A DNA stretch of 64,000 nucleotides from Lachnospiraceae bacterium (GTDB taxonomy: Bacteria; Bacillota_A; Clostridia; Lachnospirales; Lachnospiraceae): positions 1 to 64,000 of the forward strand of contig JAFQCI010000093.1 of the NCBI GenBank assembly GCA_017416505.1, given 5' to 3'. A model generated the notes under the pieces. It was not told the DNA's origin. It ran no database searches and saw nothing but the letters and a program-made list of their open reading frames with translations. Position numbers and translations under genes: made by a program. Below are positions 8,604 through 17,676 of this stretch, piece after piece; the first letter of the stretch is position 1, and every line of letters starts with the position of its first letter.

Positions 8604-8616
8604 AATTTCTATCATT

Positions 8617-8713
8617 GTTACCATTCACACAACAGTAACATATTGGTTTTTGCATACAAATTCGCTTCGCGAAGAAAAAAACAATCCCTGAATCATACTA
8701 TCGGAACAGTAAC
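8617..8713. mobile_element. MITE-like repeat family 1, shortened copy
   Basis: The element starts with GTTAC and ends with CAGTAAC. It contains a first hairpin (GTTAC...AACAGTAAC, 8617-8639) and a second block with TTGGTTTTTGCAT, AAATTCGC and GCGAA that matches the full copy at 15231-15364. The third hairpin of the full copy is missing and no clear target duplication is visible. Confidence 0.6.
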
Positions 8714-8721
8714 TATTTTTA

Positions 8722-10581
8722 TTACACTGCTTCTTCAAATTGTGAATTATATAAGTCTGCGTAAAATCCCTTGGCTTCTAATAATTCTTCGTGGGTTCCC
8801 TGCTCGATGATATCTCCATCTTTCATTACCAGAATCAAATCTGCATTCTTAATGGTAGACAGTCTATGAGCAATAATAAAACTGGTTCTTCCCTTCATAA
8901 GATTATCCATCGCCTTTTGAATCCGGACTTCCGTTCTGGTATCTACGGAAGAAGTGGCTTCATCCAAGATCATAATCTTATTATCTGCAAGTATTGCCCT
9001 TGCAATGGTAAGTAACTGTTTCTGTCCCTGGGATACATTGCTGGCATCTTCATTTAACTCCATCTGATAACCATCCGGCAACGTTTTAATAAAATGATGG
9101 GCATGAGCAGCTTTTGCGGCCTCAATTACTTCTTCATCCGTAGCATCCAACCTTCCGTAACGGATATTTTCCATAATGGAGCCTTTAAACAGCCAGGTAT
9201 CCTGCAATACCATTCCAAAAGCCTCTCTTAAATCATGACGGTTAAAATCCTTAACGTTATGTCCATCGATAAAGATTCCTCCGGAATTTACATCATAAAA
9301 TCTCATCAGCAGTTTCACCATGGTGGTTTTACCTGCTCCTGTAGGTCCTACAATCGCAATCTTTTGTCCCGGTTTCACCTTTGCACTGAAATCGTGGATG
9401 ATGATATTCTCAGGCTGATATCCGAAATGAACATTTTGAAATTCCACACTTCCCTTTATCTCATCCAGCTTTACAGGATTTGCGGCTATCTGGTCTTCCT
9501 CTTCTTCTTCCAAAAATTCAAACACTCTTTCCGCCGCGGCAGCCATAGACTGAACCTGATTGATGACCTGTGCCATCTGGGTAATTGGCTGCGTAAAATT
9601 CTTTACATACTGGATAAACGCCTGAATATCTCCAATGGTAATCACTCCCTTAGTTGCAAGGATACCACCGGATATAGCAACAGCTGTATAGCCTAAATTT
9701 CCTACGAAATTCATAATGGGCTGCATCATACCGGATAGAAACTGGGACTTCCATGCTGTTTCATATAAAATTCCATTGGTCTGGTTGAACTGTTCCTTCG
9801 TTTCTTCTTCCTTATTAAAGGCCTTAATTACCAAATGTCCGGCATAAGTTTCTTCCACCTGTCCATTGATACGTCCCAGATATTCCTGTTGCATTTTAAA
9901 ATATTTCTGAGACTTCTTTACTACAAGAGAAATCAGCACCATAGAAACCGGAAGAATTACCATGGCAATCAAAGTCATCAAAGGAGAAATGCTTAGCATC
10001 ATCACAACTACACCGATAATCGTACATATAGAAGTAATAATCTGGGTAATACTCTGATTTAATCCCATGCCTAAAGTATCCACGTCATTGGTGATTCTTG
10101 ATAAAACCTCTCCATAGGTACGGCTTTCAAAGTATTTCATAGGCATTCGGTTTATTTTCTCAGAAATTTCTTTTCGCATTCGATAACAGACTTTCTGGGT
10201 AATGGTAGTCATGGTCCATCCCTGTATAAAATGGAATATGGTACTGATAGTATAAATTCCAAGGGTAAGGAACAGGATGTTTCGGATATAGTCAAAATCG
10301 ATACCGCCCGTACCACTAATCTTCATCATCAATCCCTCTGCCAGAGCCGTAGTCGCCTTTCCCATTACCTTTGGGCCTGCAACACTAAACACCGTAGAAA
10401 TAGCCGCTACTACCATAACCAGTAGGATTGCAAATTTATAACTTCCCATATATTTTATCAGTTTTCCAATGGAACCCTTAAAATTCTTAGCCTTCTCACC
10501 ACCCATCATAGCACCGGGGCCACCCATGGGTCCTCTTGGTCTTTTGGGTTTAAATTCCACTTTTTGTTCTTCACCTGCCAT
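8722..10581 (-). CDS. ABC exporter half-transporter, canonical ATP site subunit
   Basis: The 619-residue product has a Gly/Pro-rich N terminus, six membrane helices (about 45-335) and an ATPase domain (about 370-610). Walker A is GPTGAGKTT, Walker B IMILDEATSSVD carries the catalytic Glu, and the H-loop is IIAHRLST. The signature is VSQGQ instead of VSGGQ. Its partner ends one base upstream and has the complementary defects, so the two should form a heterodimeric multidrug or peptide exporter of the BmrC/BmrD-LmrC/LmrD kind with one degenerate ATP site. Substrate unknown. A terminator follows at 8564-8603. Confidence 0.9.
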   Translation of the reverse strand: MAGEEQKVEFKPKRPRGPMGGPGAMMGGEKAKNFKGSIGKLIKYMGSYKFAILLVMVVAAISTVFSVAGPKVMGKATTALAEGLMMKISGTGGIDFDYIRNILFLTLGIYTISTIFHFIQGWTMTTITQKVCYRMRKEISEKINRMPMKYFESRTYGEVLSRITNDVDTLGMGLNQSITQIITSICTIIGVVVMMLSISPLMTLIAMVILPVSMVLISLVVKKSQKYFKMQQEYLGRINGQVEETYAGHLVIKAFNKEEETKEQFNQTNGILYETAWKSQFLSGMMQPIMNFVGNLGYTAVAISGGILATKGVITIGDIQAFIQYVKNFTQPITQMAQVINQVQSMAAAAERVFEFLEEEEEDQIAANPVKLDEIKGSVEFQNVHFGYQPENIIIHDFSAKVKPGQKIAIVGPTGAGKTTMVKLLMRFYDVNSGGIFIDGHNVKDFNRHDLREAFGMVLQDTWLFKGSIMENIRYGRLDATDEEVIEAAKAAHAHHFIKTLPDGYQMELNEDASNVSQGQKQLLTIARAILADNKIMILDEATSSVDTRTEVRIQKAMDNLMKGRTSFIIAHRLSTIKNADLILVMKDGDIIEQGTHEELLEAKGFYADLYNSQFEEAV

Positions 10582-10582
10582 G

Positions 10583-12904
10583 TTACTTTTCCTCCTTTCC
10601 TTCTTCTATTCCCAGTTCTCTCGCAGAAAGCTGTGATTTTGCAATCTGCAGATACTCCTCACAATTCTTTAATAACTCCTCATGACTTCCTTTTCCTACG
10701 ATTTTTCCATCTTCCAGCACAAGAATCTGGTCAGCGTGAAGAATGGTGCTGACTCTCTGGGCAACAATAATAATCGTAGACTCTGAAATCTTTTCTCCTA
10801 ATGCTTTTCTAAGTGCAGCATCTGTTTTCATATCTAGTGCGGAAAAACTATCATCAAAGACAAAAATCTTCGGATGTTTCGCAATGGCTCTGGCAATAGA
10901 GAGTCTTTGTTTCTGACCTCCTGAAACATTCGTACCACCTTGGGAAATGGCACTTTGATACTTAGAATGCTTTTCTTCAATAAAATCTGCTGCCTGTGCA
11001 ATTTCTGCAGCTTCTCTTATTTCTTCTTCTGTTGCATTTCTATTTCCAAATCTAAGATTTGATGCAATGGTTCCGGAAAAAAGTACACCTTTTTGTGGAA
11101 CAAAACCTATCATCTCCCGAAGTTCTTTTAAGGAAAGATTCTTAACATCCACTCCATCTATACTGATGCTGCCACCGGTAACATCATAAAATCTTGGAAT
11201 CAGATTTACTAGTGTAGACTTTCCACAACCGGTACTTCCGATAATCGCCAATGTCTTTCCCGGCTCTGCCACAAAATCAATGTCTTCTAATACATTTTCC
11301 TCTGCACCCGGATATTTAAAATCCACATGTTGAAAACATACGACACCTTTTTTTTGCTCTATAGCCTGAACCTGCTCTTTTTCCGTTACAGAAGAGGAAG
11401 TTCTTAATACTTCATCTATACGCTCTGCCGCAACTCCGGCTCTTGGTAACATGATAGACATGGCAGTCAGCATTAAAAATGCCATAATAATCATCATGGA
11501 ATAAGTAATAAACGCTGTCATCTGTCCCACCTGTAATGTTCCGGCATCAATATTTTTAGATGCCACCCATACAATAAGCAGGGTAACACCATACATAATC
11601 ATAGTCATACCCGGCATCATAAAGGTCATAACCCGGTTGGTAAAAAGCTGGGTTCTGGTCAGCTCCTGATTGGCCTGGTCAAATCTTTCTTCTTCCGTCT
11701 TCTCTCTTCCAAAGGCTCTTATTACATTTAAGCCTGTCAATATCTCTCTTGAAACAAGATTTACTTTATCCACCAAACTTTGCATCAGTTTAAACTTAGG
11801 CATGGCAACACTCATAAGCAGTAAGACAAATCCTAAAATCACTACTACTGCCAGCACAATAATCCATCCCATGTTCGCACCTGTATTTACAACTTTTATA
11901 ATACCGCCCACTCCAAGAACCGGGGCATATAACACCATTCGAAGCATCATCGCAGTAACCATCTGAATCTGCTGAATGTCATTGGTGCTTCGTGTAATCA
12001 GGGATGCTGCAGAAAATCGATCCATTTCTGAGTTTGAAAAACTTACTACGTTGGAAAATATCTTTCCTCTTAAATCCCGGCCTATTCCGGCTCCGACTCT
12101 AGAAGCGAAATATCCTAAAAGAATGGCGGCAACTACCATTATCATCGTCATTCCCACCATCTTAGCACCAGAAACAGACAGATATTTTATCTGCAATTCC
12201 TCCACATCAATTCCTGCTCTGGTATCACAGGCTTTTGCAAAAGCAATCCCCATAGAATGCACTGTGCTTTCTCCTATGCTTTCTATGGTCTTTTCCATGG
12301 TCTCCCTGGAAGAAAAAAGCATCTCTTCATTCATCTGCCCGGATTCTATCATCATTGCTATCAATGGCCTTATGTCTACATAAGTCTTCACTGTTCCTTC
12401 TTCATCGGAAGCGTCAAAAGTAGAAATCTCCATTTGGAACATTTCCTGGATATCTGCTACGCTCATATCCCGAATCTGTTCTGTCATTCCTTCCATTTCC
12501 GGATTATTTTTCACTGTTCCTATTACCATTTCTTTAAATGTCGACTCTTCCATAGTTGACATCTGATGTGAAAGTACAATCGGAATCAAAAGTTCCTTAT
12601 CCAGAGTTTCAAGCTCTTCTTCCTCTTCCACCTTAAGTTCGTAGAAATTCCCTGAAAACTCATAAGCTCCCGCAAATTTCTCCCCTTCTTCCTCTGTCAT
12701 CAGCATCCTGGCATATTCATAATCCTCTTTTGTCATTTTCTCTGGAAGTATATGCGAAATTCCGCCGTTCTGAATTCCAGTATCAATCATATCTGAGGTG
12801 TATTGTGGCAAAGATAAGTCACAATATGCCTGAACTATCAGCAACATAAAAATGATTATCACTGTCTTCCAATAAGGAAGTACATTTTTAAAAAGTTTTC
12901 CCAT
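10583..12904 (-). CDS. ABC exporter half-transporter, degenerate ATP site subunit
   Basis: The 773-residue product is longer than its partner because of an acidic insertion of about 190 residues between the first two membrane helices (about 45-235), probably extracellular. The ATPase domain has Walker A GSTGCGKST and a normal signature VSGGQ, but Walker B ends FVFDDSFSALD with Asp in place of the catalytic Glu, and the H-loop has Gln (IIVAQRVST). Those changes, with the SQGQ signature of the partner, place one non-hydrolysing site between the subunits. The gene is first in a two-gene operon, one base from the next start. The large external loop is typical of clostridial members of this family. 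Confidence 0.9.
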   Translation of the reverse strand: MGKLFKNVLPYWKTVIIIFMLLIVQAYCDLSLPQYTSDMIDTGIQNGGISHILPEKMTKEDYEYARMLMTEEEGEKFAGAYEFSGNFYELKVEEEEELETLDKELLIPIVLSHQMSTMEESTFKEMVIGTVKNNPEMEGMTEQIRDMSVADIQEMFQMEISTFDASDEEGTVKTYVDIRPLIAMMIESGQMNEEMLFSSRETMEKTIESIGESTVHSMGIAFAKACDTRAGIDVEELQIKYLSVSGAKMVGMTMIMVVAAILLGYFASRVGAGIGRDLRGKIFSNVVSFSNSEMDRFSAASLITRSTNDIQQIQMVTAMMLRMVLYAPVLGVGGIIKVVNTGANMGWIIVLAVVVILGFVLLLMSVAMPKFKLMQSLVDKVNLVSREILTGLNVIRAFGREKTEEERFDQANQELTRTQLFTNRVMTFMMPGMTMIMYGVTLLIVWVASKNIDAGTLQVGQMTAFITYSMMIIMAFLMLTAMSIMLPRAGVAAERIDEVLRTSSSVTEKEQVQAIEQKKGVVCFQHVDFKYPGAEENVLEDIDFVAEPGKTLAIIGSTGCGKSTLVNLIPRFYDVTGGSISIDGVDVKNLSLKELREMIGFVPQKGVLFSGTIASNLRFGNRNATEEEIREAAEIAQAADFIEEKHSKYQSAISQGGTNVSGGQKQRLSIARAIAKHPKIFVFDDSFSALDMKTDAALRKALGEKISESTIIIVAQRVSTILHADQILVLEDGKIVGKGSHEELLKNCEEYLQIAKSQLSARELGIEEGKEEK

Positions 12905-12979
12905 CTAAATCCTCCATGTATACCACCATATTACTTGATAAATCTGTGAAAAGTTCCGCTTTCCACCCACTTATCTTCT

Positions 12980-13450
12980 TCACTCTTCTTTCCTTTCCTG
13001 GTCTTTTTCTTTCGCCATTACGACCAGCTCATGAAAAGACTGCTCAAATTTTAAATCATCTTTCTCCCCTCGTTTCTTCGGCCCCTTTAAATGATTTTTA
13101 CCGGAGGAACGTCTTGCTTTTTTATTCAGATGTCTTTCCATTAACATCTGGTCTATGTTATCTTCTGTATACCACTTACCGGACTGGTGAATTCCATATG
13201 CGCCTTTCCCCAGCGCCATGGCAGCCACTCCATAATCCTGTGTTACTACAATATCCCCTTTTTTGCAAAGATTAATCAAGGCGAAATCTACTGCATCTGC
13301 ACCAGCTCCTATCACCCTTACTTCGCTATACTGGGAATTCAGGATATGATTTGTGTCACATAATAACATTACCGGAATCTGATGTTTTTTTGCTATTCTT
13401 TCCACGATTCCAACCACAGGACAGGCATCTGCATCCACATATATTTTCAT
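12980..13450 (-). CDS. UPF0178/YaiI family protein
   Basis: The 156-residue product begins MKIYVDADACPVV, the hallmark Asp-rich motif of YaiI/YqxD (DUF188, a PIN-like fold), followed by VVTQDYGVAAMAL. The C-terminal tail is Lys/Glu-rich. I start it at ATG 13450 because AAAGGTG sits about 9 bases before it; a GTG at 13462 is possible. The molecular function of the family is not established; the Asp residues suggest metal-dependent nuclease ancestry. It lies downstream of the polymerase IV gene and the small protein at 13469 and may be co-transcribed. Confidence 0.85.
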   Translation of the reverse strand: MKIYVDADACPVVGIVERIAKKHQIPVMLLCDTNHILNSQYSEVRVIGAGADAVDFALINLCKKGDIVVTQDYGVAAMALGKGAYGIHQSGKWYTEDNIDQMLMERHLNKKARRSSGKNHLKGPKKRGEKDDLKFEQSFHELVVMAKEKDQERKEE

Positions 13451-13468
13451 ACATCCCCACACCTTTCA

Positions 13469-13780
13469 TTACATTTCTACTATTACCCATTTACAACTTT
13501 CTTTTGTAAATATTAATTTTACAACTTCTCTTCTTCCGTTTACAGGAATCGTGCAGATATGCTCCACCGTCTGTATTCCGGAATAGATTTTTTCTTCTGT
13601 GGTTAATACCTGTATATCCCCTACTGTATGGATACAGCCTTTCTCATCCATCACCTTAATTAACTTCGGGATACTTTTTCCCTGACTGGTAAACCAGCAT
13701 TCACAGGCAATTTCTCTTTGGATACCATGTAAAATACCATGTTCTTTTTTCTCAATGATATCTCCCAATCTAAATGCCAT
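13469..13780 (-). CDS. Small conserved protein next to DNA polymerase IV
   Basis: The 103-residue product starts at ATG 13780 after GGTGGAG. It contains GIQREIACECWFTSQGKSIPK and ends CKWVIVEM. It is soluble, without signal or membrane segment. From memory, similar short proteins sit beside dinB in many clostridia, but no function is known to me. It lies 18 bases after the dinB stop and 18 bases before the YaiI start, so the three probably form one transcript. A role in damage tolerance would be guessed from position only. Confidence 0.7.
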   Translation of the reverse strand: MAFRLGDIIEKKEHGILHGIQREIACECWFTSQGKSIPKLIKVMDEKGCIHTVGDIQVLTTEEKIYSGIQTVEHICTIPVNGRREVVKLIFTKESCKWVIVEM

Positions 13781-13798
13781 GACTCCACCTTAACTCTC

Positions 13799-15067
13799 TT
13801 ACTCTATCTTCTCCTTGCTATAATCCACAGTTCTTTTTTCTCTGGAAATTCCTCCATTCACATGGTCCAGTTTGTCCTGCATGAGAAAAGAAGCCCTTTG
13901 AATGGCATCTATCCCAAAACGTTCCCGAATACTATCCACTGCCTTATCCAGTTTTTCCAGTTTCTCATAATCCGTATCATCAAATAAAGTCAGCTGTCTA
14001 TTATTTTCATTCTTTGATACCCTGCTGGTCTGAAGCCCCAAAAGCCGAATCGGTGTACCATCCCATAATTCATCAAACAAAGAACAAGCCGCTTCATAGA
14101 TTTCTTTCGTTATATTCGTAGAACAGGAAAGCACTTTCTGATGTGACATATAGGATAGGTCGCAAAAACGAATTCCAACTGACACCACTTCGATTCTTAC
14201 CTCATCCTTTCTGAGTCTTCGCCCCACATTTTCCGCCAGGGAAAGCAACACCATCTTCGCAGTCTGTGCATCCACAACATCAAAGGAAATCGTCGTAGAA
14301 TTTCCGTATCCCTTATTATCCACAGGCATTGGCTCCACTTTGGATACATCAATTCCATTGGCAAAATTCCAAATGGTTTCTCCCTGCTTTTTTAATAAGG
14401 ATTTTAAAACCCTTACATCTGCCTTCGCCAAATCTCCAATGGTCTTTATCCCCAAAGATTTTAATTTTTTCTCCGAAGCGCCGCCTACGAAAAACAGATC
14501 CCTTACCGGCAAAGGCCACATCTTCTTTTCGATTTCATCCGGAAACAATGTATGCACCATATCAGGCTTCTTAAAATCACTCGCCATCTTCGCAAGAAGT
14601 TTATTGCTGGATACGCCGATATTCACAGTAAATCCAAGTTCTCTGTGTATCTCGTCTTTTATCGCATTCGCCACTACCACAGGTGAACCAAACAACTTCT
14701 TCGTTCCGCTCATATCCACAAAAGCCTCATCAATGCTATACTGCTCCACTACATCTGAATATTTTCTTAAAAGTTCTATAAAAGCCTTGGAATTCTTTTC
14801 ATACAATTCATAATTCGGAGGCACTAATGTAAGACTTGGACATTTTCGCAATGCGTCCACCACCGGCTCTCCGGTATGAATGTTATATTTCTTCGCAGGA
14901 ATGGATTTCGCTAAAATAATCCCATGCCTTTTTGCAATATCGCCTCCTACTGCCGAAGGAATTTCCCTCAAATCCACATTTCCTCCAAGATGCTTTAGCC
15001 TATAAACTGCCTCCCAGGACAAAAAAGCACTGTTTACATCAATATGAAATATCACTTTCTCCGCCAT
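13799..15067 (-). CDS. dinB: DNA polymerase IV (Y-family translesion polymerase)
   Basis: The 422-residue product has the Y-family palm motifs FHIDVNSAFLSWEA at the N terminus (catalytic Asp) and YSIDEAFVDMSG (catalytic Asp-Glu) near residue 105, the helix-hairpin-helix region with LKSLGIKTIGDLAKA, and the little-finger domain. The QLTLF motif near residue 375 matches a beta-clamp binding motif. Length is slightly above the usual 350-400. It should copy past damaged bases in the cytoplasm. No LexA-like box was recognised upstream; the region before the start instead contains repeat-family-1 hairpins. Confidence 0.9.
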   Translation of the reverse strand: MAEKVIFHIDVNSAFLSWEAVYRLKHLGGNVDLREIPSAVGGDIAKRHGIILAKSIPAKKYNIHTGEPVVDALRKCPSLTLVPPNYELYEKNSKAFIELLRKYSDVVEQYSIDEAFVDMSGTKKLFGSPVVVANAIKDEIHRELGFTVNIGVSSNKLLAKMASDFKKPDMVHTLFPDEIEKKMWPLPVRDLFFVGGASEKKLKSLGIKTIGDLAKADVRVLKSLLKKQGETIWNFANGIDVSKVEPMPVDNKGYGNSTTISFDVVDAQTAKMVLLSLAENVGRRLRKDEVRIEVVSVGIRFCDLSYMSHQKVLSCSTNITKEIYEAACSLFDELWDGTPIRLLGLQTSRVSKNENNRQLTLFDDTDYEKLEKLDKAVDSIRERFGIDAIQRASFLMQDKLDHVNGGISREKRTVDYSKEKIE

Positions 15068-15125
15068 TCATTGCCACTTCCTTCTCATTACCCTGTCTTT
15101 CTTCTTTAAACTCCGTTAGCAGATT

Positions 15126-15151
15126 GTTACTGTTCACACATGAACAGTAAC
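15126..15151. repeat. Solitary hairpin of repeat family 1
   Basis: Arms GTTACTGTTCA and TGAACAGTAAC surround a 4-base loop. This is the same hairpin that begins the complete element at 15231. It lies in the leader of dinB. Confidence 0.7.
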
Positions 15152-15230
15152 AGCAGATTCCACCCATATCTTTTTTCATTATAACAAAACTATATTTTAT
15201 TGTAAATGATTTTTAGAACATTTGTTCTGT

Positions 15231-15364
15231 CGTTACTGTTCACACGTGAACAGTAACGATTGGTTTTTGCATGCAAATTCGCTACGCGAAGCAAAAACCA
15301 ACTCCTGAATCACACTATTACGTACCCTGACAGCAAGTGTCAGGGTACTGAGTGTACAGTAACG
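15231..15364. mobile_element. MITE-like repeat family 1, full copy with target duplication
   Basis: Terminal inverted repeats CGTTACTGT and ACAGTAACG bound 134 bases and are flanked on both sides by TTCTGT (15225-15230 and 15365-15370), a likely 6-bp target duplication. Inside are three successive hairpins: GTTACTGTTCA/TGAACAGTAAC (15232-15257), TTGGTTTTTGC/GCAAAAACCAA with an inner TTCGC/GCGAA stem (about 15260-15302), and GTACCCTGACA/TGTCAGGGTAC (15322-15348). No reading frame is present, so movement would need a transposase from elsewhere. It fills most of the 403-base gap between dinB and the antiporter gene. Confidence 0.75.
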
Positions 15365-15433
15365 TTCTGTCATATTTTACCATGAAACTGATTATTTTTA
15401 TGCTGCCATATTATCTGATTTATTAAAGTAAAA

Positions 15434-15465
15434 AGCAGGAATGAGGGGGCTACCTCATTCCTGCT
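15434..15465 (-). terminator. Terminator of the ion-transport operon
   Basis: Arms AGCAGGAATGAGG (15434-15446) and CCTCATTCCTGCT (15453-15465) form a perfect 13-bp stem. TTTTTA follows on the leftward strand. It lies 5 bases after the antiporter stop. Confidence 0.85.
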
Positions 15466-15470
15466 ATCTC

Positions 15471-17060
15471 TTACCGATACACTACCACCACATCCCCGGA
15501 CTGAATCACAGTCTTTCCATCCGGAATAATGGTTTCTTCTCCACGAATCACCATGGCAATCAATTCATCTGCACTTAGCTTAAGCTCTCCAATGGACTTA
15601 CCACACCATTCATGCCCCTTCCCAATCAACTGTTCCTGAAGCTGTTCATTTTCGGAAGGTGTATAAGGAGGTACGCTCAAAATCACATTATCCCCGGGTA
15701 CAATCAAAGTATCTCCCTTCGTGATAATGGTTTCCTTTCCCCGCTTAATCATAATCGCCAAAGAACCCGTAGGCATGGACACCTCTTTCACCTTTTTATT
15801 TGCCCAGTTATGCCCCTCCGGAATGTGCATTCGCATCAATTGGAAGGAAGTTTCCTCCTGATAATCATTGAAGGTCTTGCTTACATCCGCAGTATCATCC
15901 ACCATATGAAACTTCTTCGCCATAAAAGGAAGCATGGTTCCCTGTATTGCAACAGAAAACAAAGAAACCATAAATACGATATGGAACAAATCCTGCTTCA
16001 TTGTAATTCCTGCCGCCACTGCCATAATGGCAAATACAGAGGAAGAAGCACCTCTAAGCCCTGCCCAGGAAATCAACATACACTGCCTAAAGCTGCACTT
16101 ACAAGGCATCATCAATAAAAACACCGCCACAGGTCTTGCAATCACAGTTAATATCACTACGATTGCCAATGCCTGAGGCATAATCTGAGGCATCTGATGT
16201 GGAAAACTCAGCAATCCAATCAAAAAGAAAATCAATATCTGAGATAAACTAGTGACTCCATCAAAGAAAGGAATCAATGTCTGTTTATGCTTTATCTTAC
16301 TATTACCAATGATAATACCTAAAAGATATAAACTAAGATAAGCATTTCCCTTTACCACTGTTGTGACACCATAGCAGACAAATACCATGGCAATCATAAA
16401 GATAGTATCAAGCCCCTCTGACACCAGACTGGTCTTAGTCAGTATCACCAAAGATAAGAATGCAATCAAGACACCCACCAGAATACCAAAGACAATCTGT
16501 AAAACGATTAATTCCGCCACTCCACCGGTTTGGGAACTCCCCATCATGCTAATGGCAATGATGGTAAGCATATAGGCAATAGGATCATTACTACCACTTT
16601 CTACTTCAAGAATAGAAGCAGTACCATCCTTTAAATTCAATTTTTTCTTTCTAAGAATTGCAAACACACTGGCTGCATCCGTAGAAGATAACACCGCACC
16701 AATTAAAAAACTTTCCTGTATGGAAAATCCCAGAAATAACTTACATAACAAAGTAGTAATTCCCGCAGTAATTACCACCCCTAAGGTGGACAATGCGATA
16801 GCCTTTCCTGCCACAGGTTTTGCGGCACTCCACTTCGTATTAAATCCACCATAGAACATGATAAACACCAATGCGATGGAACAAACATTTTCCGCAAGGG
16901 AAAAATTATCAAAAGGAATTCCAAAAATTCCGTCACTTCCAAACAACATACCGATAAACATAAATAAAATCAATGCCGGCATGCCAAATTTATCCGAAAA
17001 TTTTTCTGCCAGTACACAAAGTAATATAATACCGGCTGCACATAAAACGTATCCTGTCAT
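15471..17060 (-). CDS. NhaP2/CvrA-type cation:proton antiporter with two TrkA-C domains
   Basis: The 529-residue product has 11-13 membrane helices (about 1-390) of the CPA1 type, with GSNDPIAYM at about residue 155 as the ion-site Asp motif and GLRGASSSVFAIMA later. Two RCK/TrkA-C-like regulatory domains follow (about 405-475 and 470-529), a place where nucleotides such as c-di-AMP bind in relatives. It should exchange K+ or Na+ for protons across the membrane. It starts directly after the stop of the cytidylate-kinase-like gene (TAAATG) and is last in the operon. Confidence 0.88.
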   Translation of the reverse strand: MTGYVLCAAGIILLCVLAEKFSDKFGMPALILFMFIGMLFGSDGIFGIPFDNFSLAENVCSIALVFIMFYGGFNTKWSAAKPVAGKAIALSTLGVVITAGITTLLCKLFLGFSIQESFLIGAVLSSTDAASVFAILRKKKLNLKDGTASILEVESGSNDPIAYMLTIIAISMMGSSQTGGVAELIVLQIVFGILVGVLIAFLSLVILTKTSLVSEGLDTIFMIAMVFVCYGVTTVVKGNAYLSLYLLGIIIGNSKIKHKQTLIPFFDGVTSLSQILIFFLIGLLSFPHQMPQIMPQALAIVVILTVIARPVAVFLLMMPCKCSFRQCMLISWAGLRGASSSVFAIMAVAAGITMKQDLFHIVFMVSLFSVAIQGTMLPFMAKKFHMVDDTADVSKTFNDYQEETSFQLMRMHIPEGHNWANKKVKEVSMPTGSLAIMIKRGKETIITKGDTLIVPGDNVILSVPPYTPSENEQLQEQLIGKGHEWCGKSIGELKLSADELIAMVIRGEETIIPDGKTVIQSGDVVVVYR

Positions 17061-17657
17061 TTATACCATCTTTCTCATATCAATATACTGAATTAACATT
17101 GTGATTGTATCCTCAATACCAAGTTTACTGCTGTTAATAGAAAGGTCATAGTTTCTGGAATCCCCCCATTTTCCTTCACAGAAACTATTGTGATATCTCT
17201 TTCTCTTCATATCCTTTTCCGTTAAGAACTTTTCCGCATAGTACTCTGATAAATCATATAGTTCCATAACCCTCTTTACTTTCACCTTTTTATCCCCAAG
17301 AATAAAAATAGAAATCAATCCTTCATAGTCTTTTAAGACATCTTCGCTGCATCGTCCTACAATAACGAAAGACTCACCCTTTGCAGCCTTCTTTCTTAAA
17401 TAATCGAATTGAAGGAGGGAAAGATTCTCCTCCGGAGAACTGCTAAAACCACGAACCGTTCTGGATAACCCGATTTTTTTCTTTTTTTCATCCAAGCCAT
17501 GGAAATTCTTAACATCCAGCTGTTTTTCTGCGGCGATTTCATCCAGTAAATTATGGTCTAACAATGGAATATGATAGTAATCTGCTAATTTCTGAGCAAT
17601 CTCGTGACCACCGCTTCCAAATTCTCTACCTATAGAAATAATTAATTGTGAACTCAT
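17061..17657 (-). CDS. Cytidylate-kinase-like P-loop protein
   Basis: The 198-residue product has the N-terminal nucleotide-binding motif ISIGREFGSGGHEIAQKLA, then YYHIPLLDHNLLDEIA and later FVIVGRCSEDVL. This matches the cytidylate kinase-like family (AAA_26) found beside transporters in clostridia rather than housekeeping Cmk. Its substrate is not established. GAGGGG lies upstream of the ATG with a rather long spacing. It lies between two antiporter-type genes, so a regulatory role in ion transport is possible but unproven. Confidence 0.8.
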   Translation of the reverse strand: MSSQLIISIGREFGSGGHEIAQKLADYYHIPLLDHNLLDEIAAEKQLDVKNFHGLDEKKKKIGLSRTVRGFSSSPEENLSLLQFDYLRKKAAKGESFVIVGRCSEDVLKDYEGLISIFILGDKKVKVKRVMELYDLSEYYAEKFLTEKDMKRKRYHNSFCEGKWGDSRNYDLSINSSKLGIEDTITMLIQYIDMRKMV

Positions 17658-17676
17658 AACAAAAATTCCCCTCTCC

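Noticed and set aside
9235..9696. 153-codon open frame opposite the ABC exporter gene
   Set aside because: Shadow of a strongly conserved ATPase gene, without ribosome binding site or family likeness.
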